This document shows positions 63,291 through 64,000 of a DNA stretch of 64,000 nt, one piece after another. Within the stretch, counting starts at the first letter, position 1, and each line of letters begins with the position of its first letter. The notes under the pieces were generated by a model, which was not told where the DNA came from, did not search any database, and saw only the letters and a list, made by a program, of their open reading frames with translations. This stretch comes from Asterias amurensis (taxonomy: Eukaryota > Echinodermata > Asteroidea > Forcipulatida > Asteriidae), in NCBI RefSeq assembly GCF_032118995.1, contig NC_092660.1:4727501-4791500 (forward strand), written 5' to 3'. Both the position numbers and the translations under genes were made by a program.

Positions 63291-63670
63291 AACAATTTTG
63301 TGAATTTTTGTGACAAGCACAAAAAACAGAACTAAAATACGCATGTTCTTTTCAATATTAACAGCATACTCAGGAATGTATTGGTTTCACTTGCATTAGA
63401 AGTACTACACTTCTTCGTAAATTTTGTTTCAAATCAATCATAAGTTTTGGATTTGTTAAAATATCGCAACATTTTAACAGTGTGTGATTACACGTTTAAA
63501 CGAAGTCAAATTTCAAAGTCAAAAGTGAGGTTGTACACAAACATCAGATTTGCATCTTCATTGCATTGAGTATCATTACAGGAAATATTGTAGATGACAT
63601 TGGGATTATGGAGGATAACTAGACTGAGAAAAAAAAATCTTTAAAAAACCTAACCTATCTCTAAACAAAT
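63291..63670. other. No feature seen
   Basis: AT-rich, no supported feature. Confidence 0.35.
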
Positions 63671-64000
63671 TCTAAACTCCTAAGTACAACAAAGTTTCAA
63701 ATCCTACGAAACTACAAATTGCTGATGAAGTCCCAATAAAGTATTGAACATCTAGGATCAACAACTACTCCTACTGATTAACTTCATGTAAATCTGCAAA
63801 CCAACAACTGCATACTAATGATTGCATACCAATGATAAACTACAATGTTTTTGCATAAAAATAAGTCCGACGTCAATGTCGGAAAATTAAGGTTTTATAA
63901 GTGACGATAAGATCCTAAGTACAACAAAGTTTCAAATCCTACGGAACTACAAATTGCTAATGAAGTCCCAACAAAGTATTGAACATCTAGGATCAACAAC
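63671..64000. repeat. 235-bp tandem repeat running off the window end
   Basis: CCTAAGTACAACAAAGTTTC then AAATCCTACGAAACTACAAA and GAACATCTAGGATCAACAAC starts at 63679 and again at 63914. The second unit is incomplete at the window edge. Confidence 0.8.

Noticed and set aside
1..64000. CRISPR array or prokaryotic operon
   Set aside because: The tandem arrays have no regular repeat-spacer pattern with unique spacers. Splice-like signals, SINEs and MITEs point to an animal genome.

Overview
The window reads as intergenic or intronic DNA of an animal genome, most likely a marine deuterostome and probably an echinoderm (sea-star-like). It is AT-rich and has no long open frame. It is full of short palindromic DNA elements, tRNA-derived SINEs and local tandem repeats. 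The organism call rests on my recognition of several element families (TTAA-ended repeats starting AAAGGCAGTGGACACTATTG, the AGGACTAGTCCTAAC elements, the TTTCACAAAG-ended elements). No search was run, so it is a moderate-confidence inference. I found no intact protein-coding gene, rRNA, true tRNA gene, CRISPR array or prokaryotic feature. Nearly every open frame over 60 codons lies inside a repeat and is a by-product of it.

Layout. 0-5.2 kb: a 175-bp tandem duplication, three copies of the main TTAA element (family A), one carrying a nested element, and a ~130-bp array split by another. 5.8-9.0 kb: two large near-perfect inverted repeats. 9.6-13.1 kb: AGGACTAG elements back to back, a SINE, and a 1.63-kb transposon-like unit whose inverted ends are minisatellites. 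13.9-33.4 kb: dense A and B elements, many nested, plus tandem arrays (17.6-19.3, 19.9-20.4 kb), a 390-bp foldback element (23.1 kb) and an element rich in TTGCATATGCAA (31.2-31.7 kb).

34.6-51 kb looks different. Polypyrimidine/AG acceptors and GTAAG/GTATG donors recur on the + strand, and several candidate exons occur in duplicated copies (37.7-38.6, 39.9-41.7, 47.5-49.7, 50.3-50.75 kb). Most frames close quickly, so the best reading is a spliced, largely non-coding transcription unit grown by internal tandem duplication, or decayed paralogous exons. 45.2-45.9 kb holds a duplicated promoter-like motif (CCCAGAATGCAATGCG, ZNF143/SBF type) followed on the minus strand by related short open frames.

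51-64 kb is dominated by tandem arrays: two 57-bp arrays, a 140-bp array, a ~95-bp array split by a family A element, a 2.3-kb array of ~58-bp units with a 398-bp higher-order duplication, a ~130-bp array, and a 235-bp array running off the end. Between them is an inverted pair of ~0.5-kb segments (53.46 and 55.56 kb) that each carry an exon-like frame ending in a related acidic peptide (DDxDFxPxDD...GET); a third version lies at 63.2 kb. A possible promoter and first exon lies near 59.2-59.5 kb.

The clearest regularity is that family A elements often sit inside local tandem repeats and inside older elements, so relative insertion order can be read at several loci.
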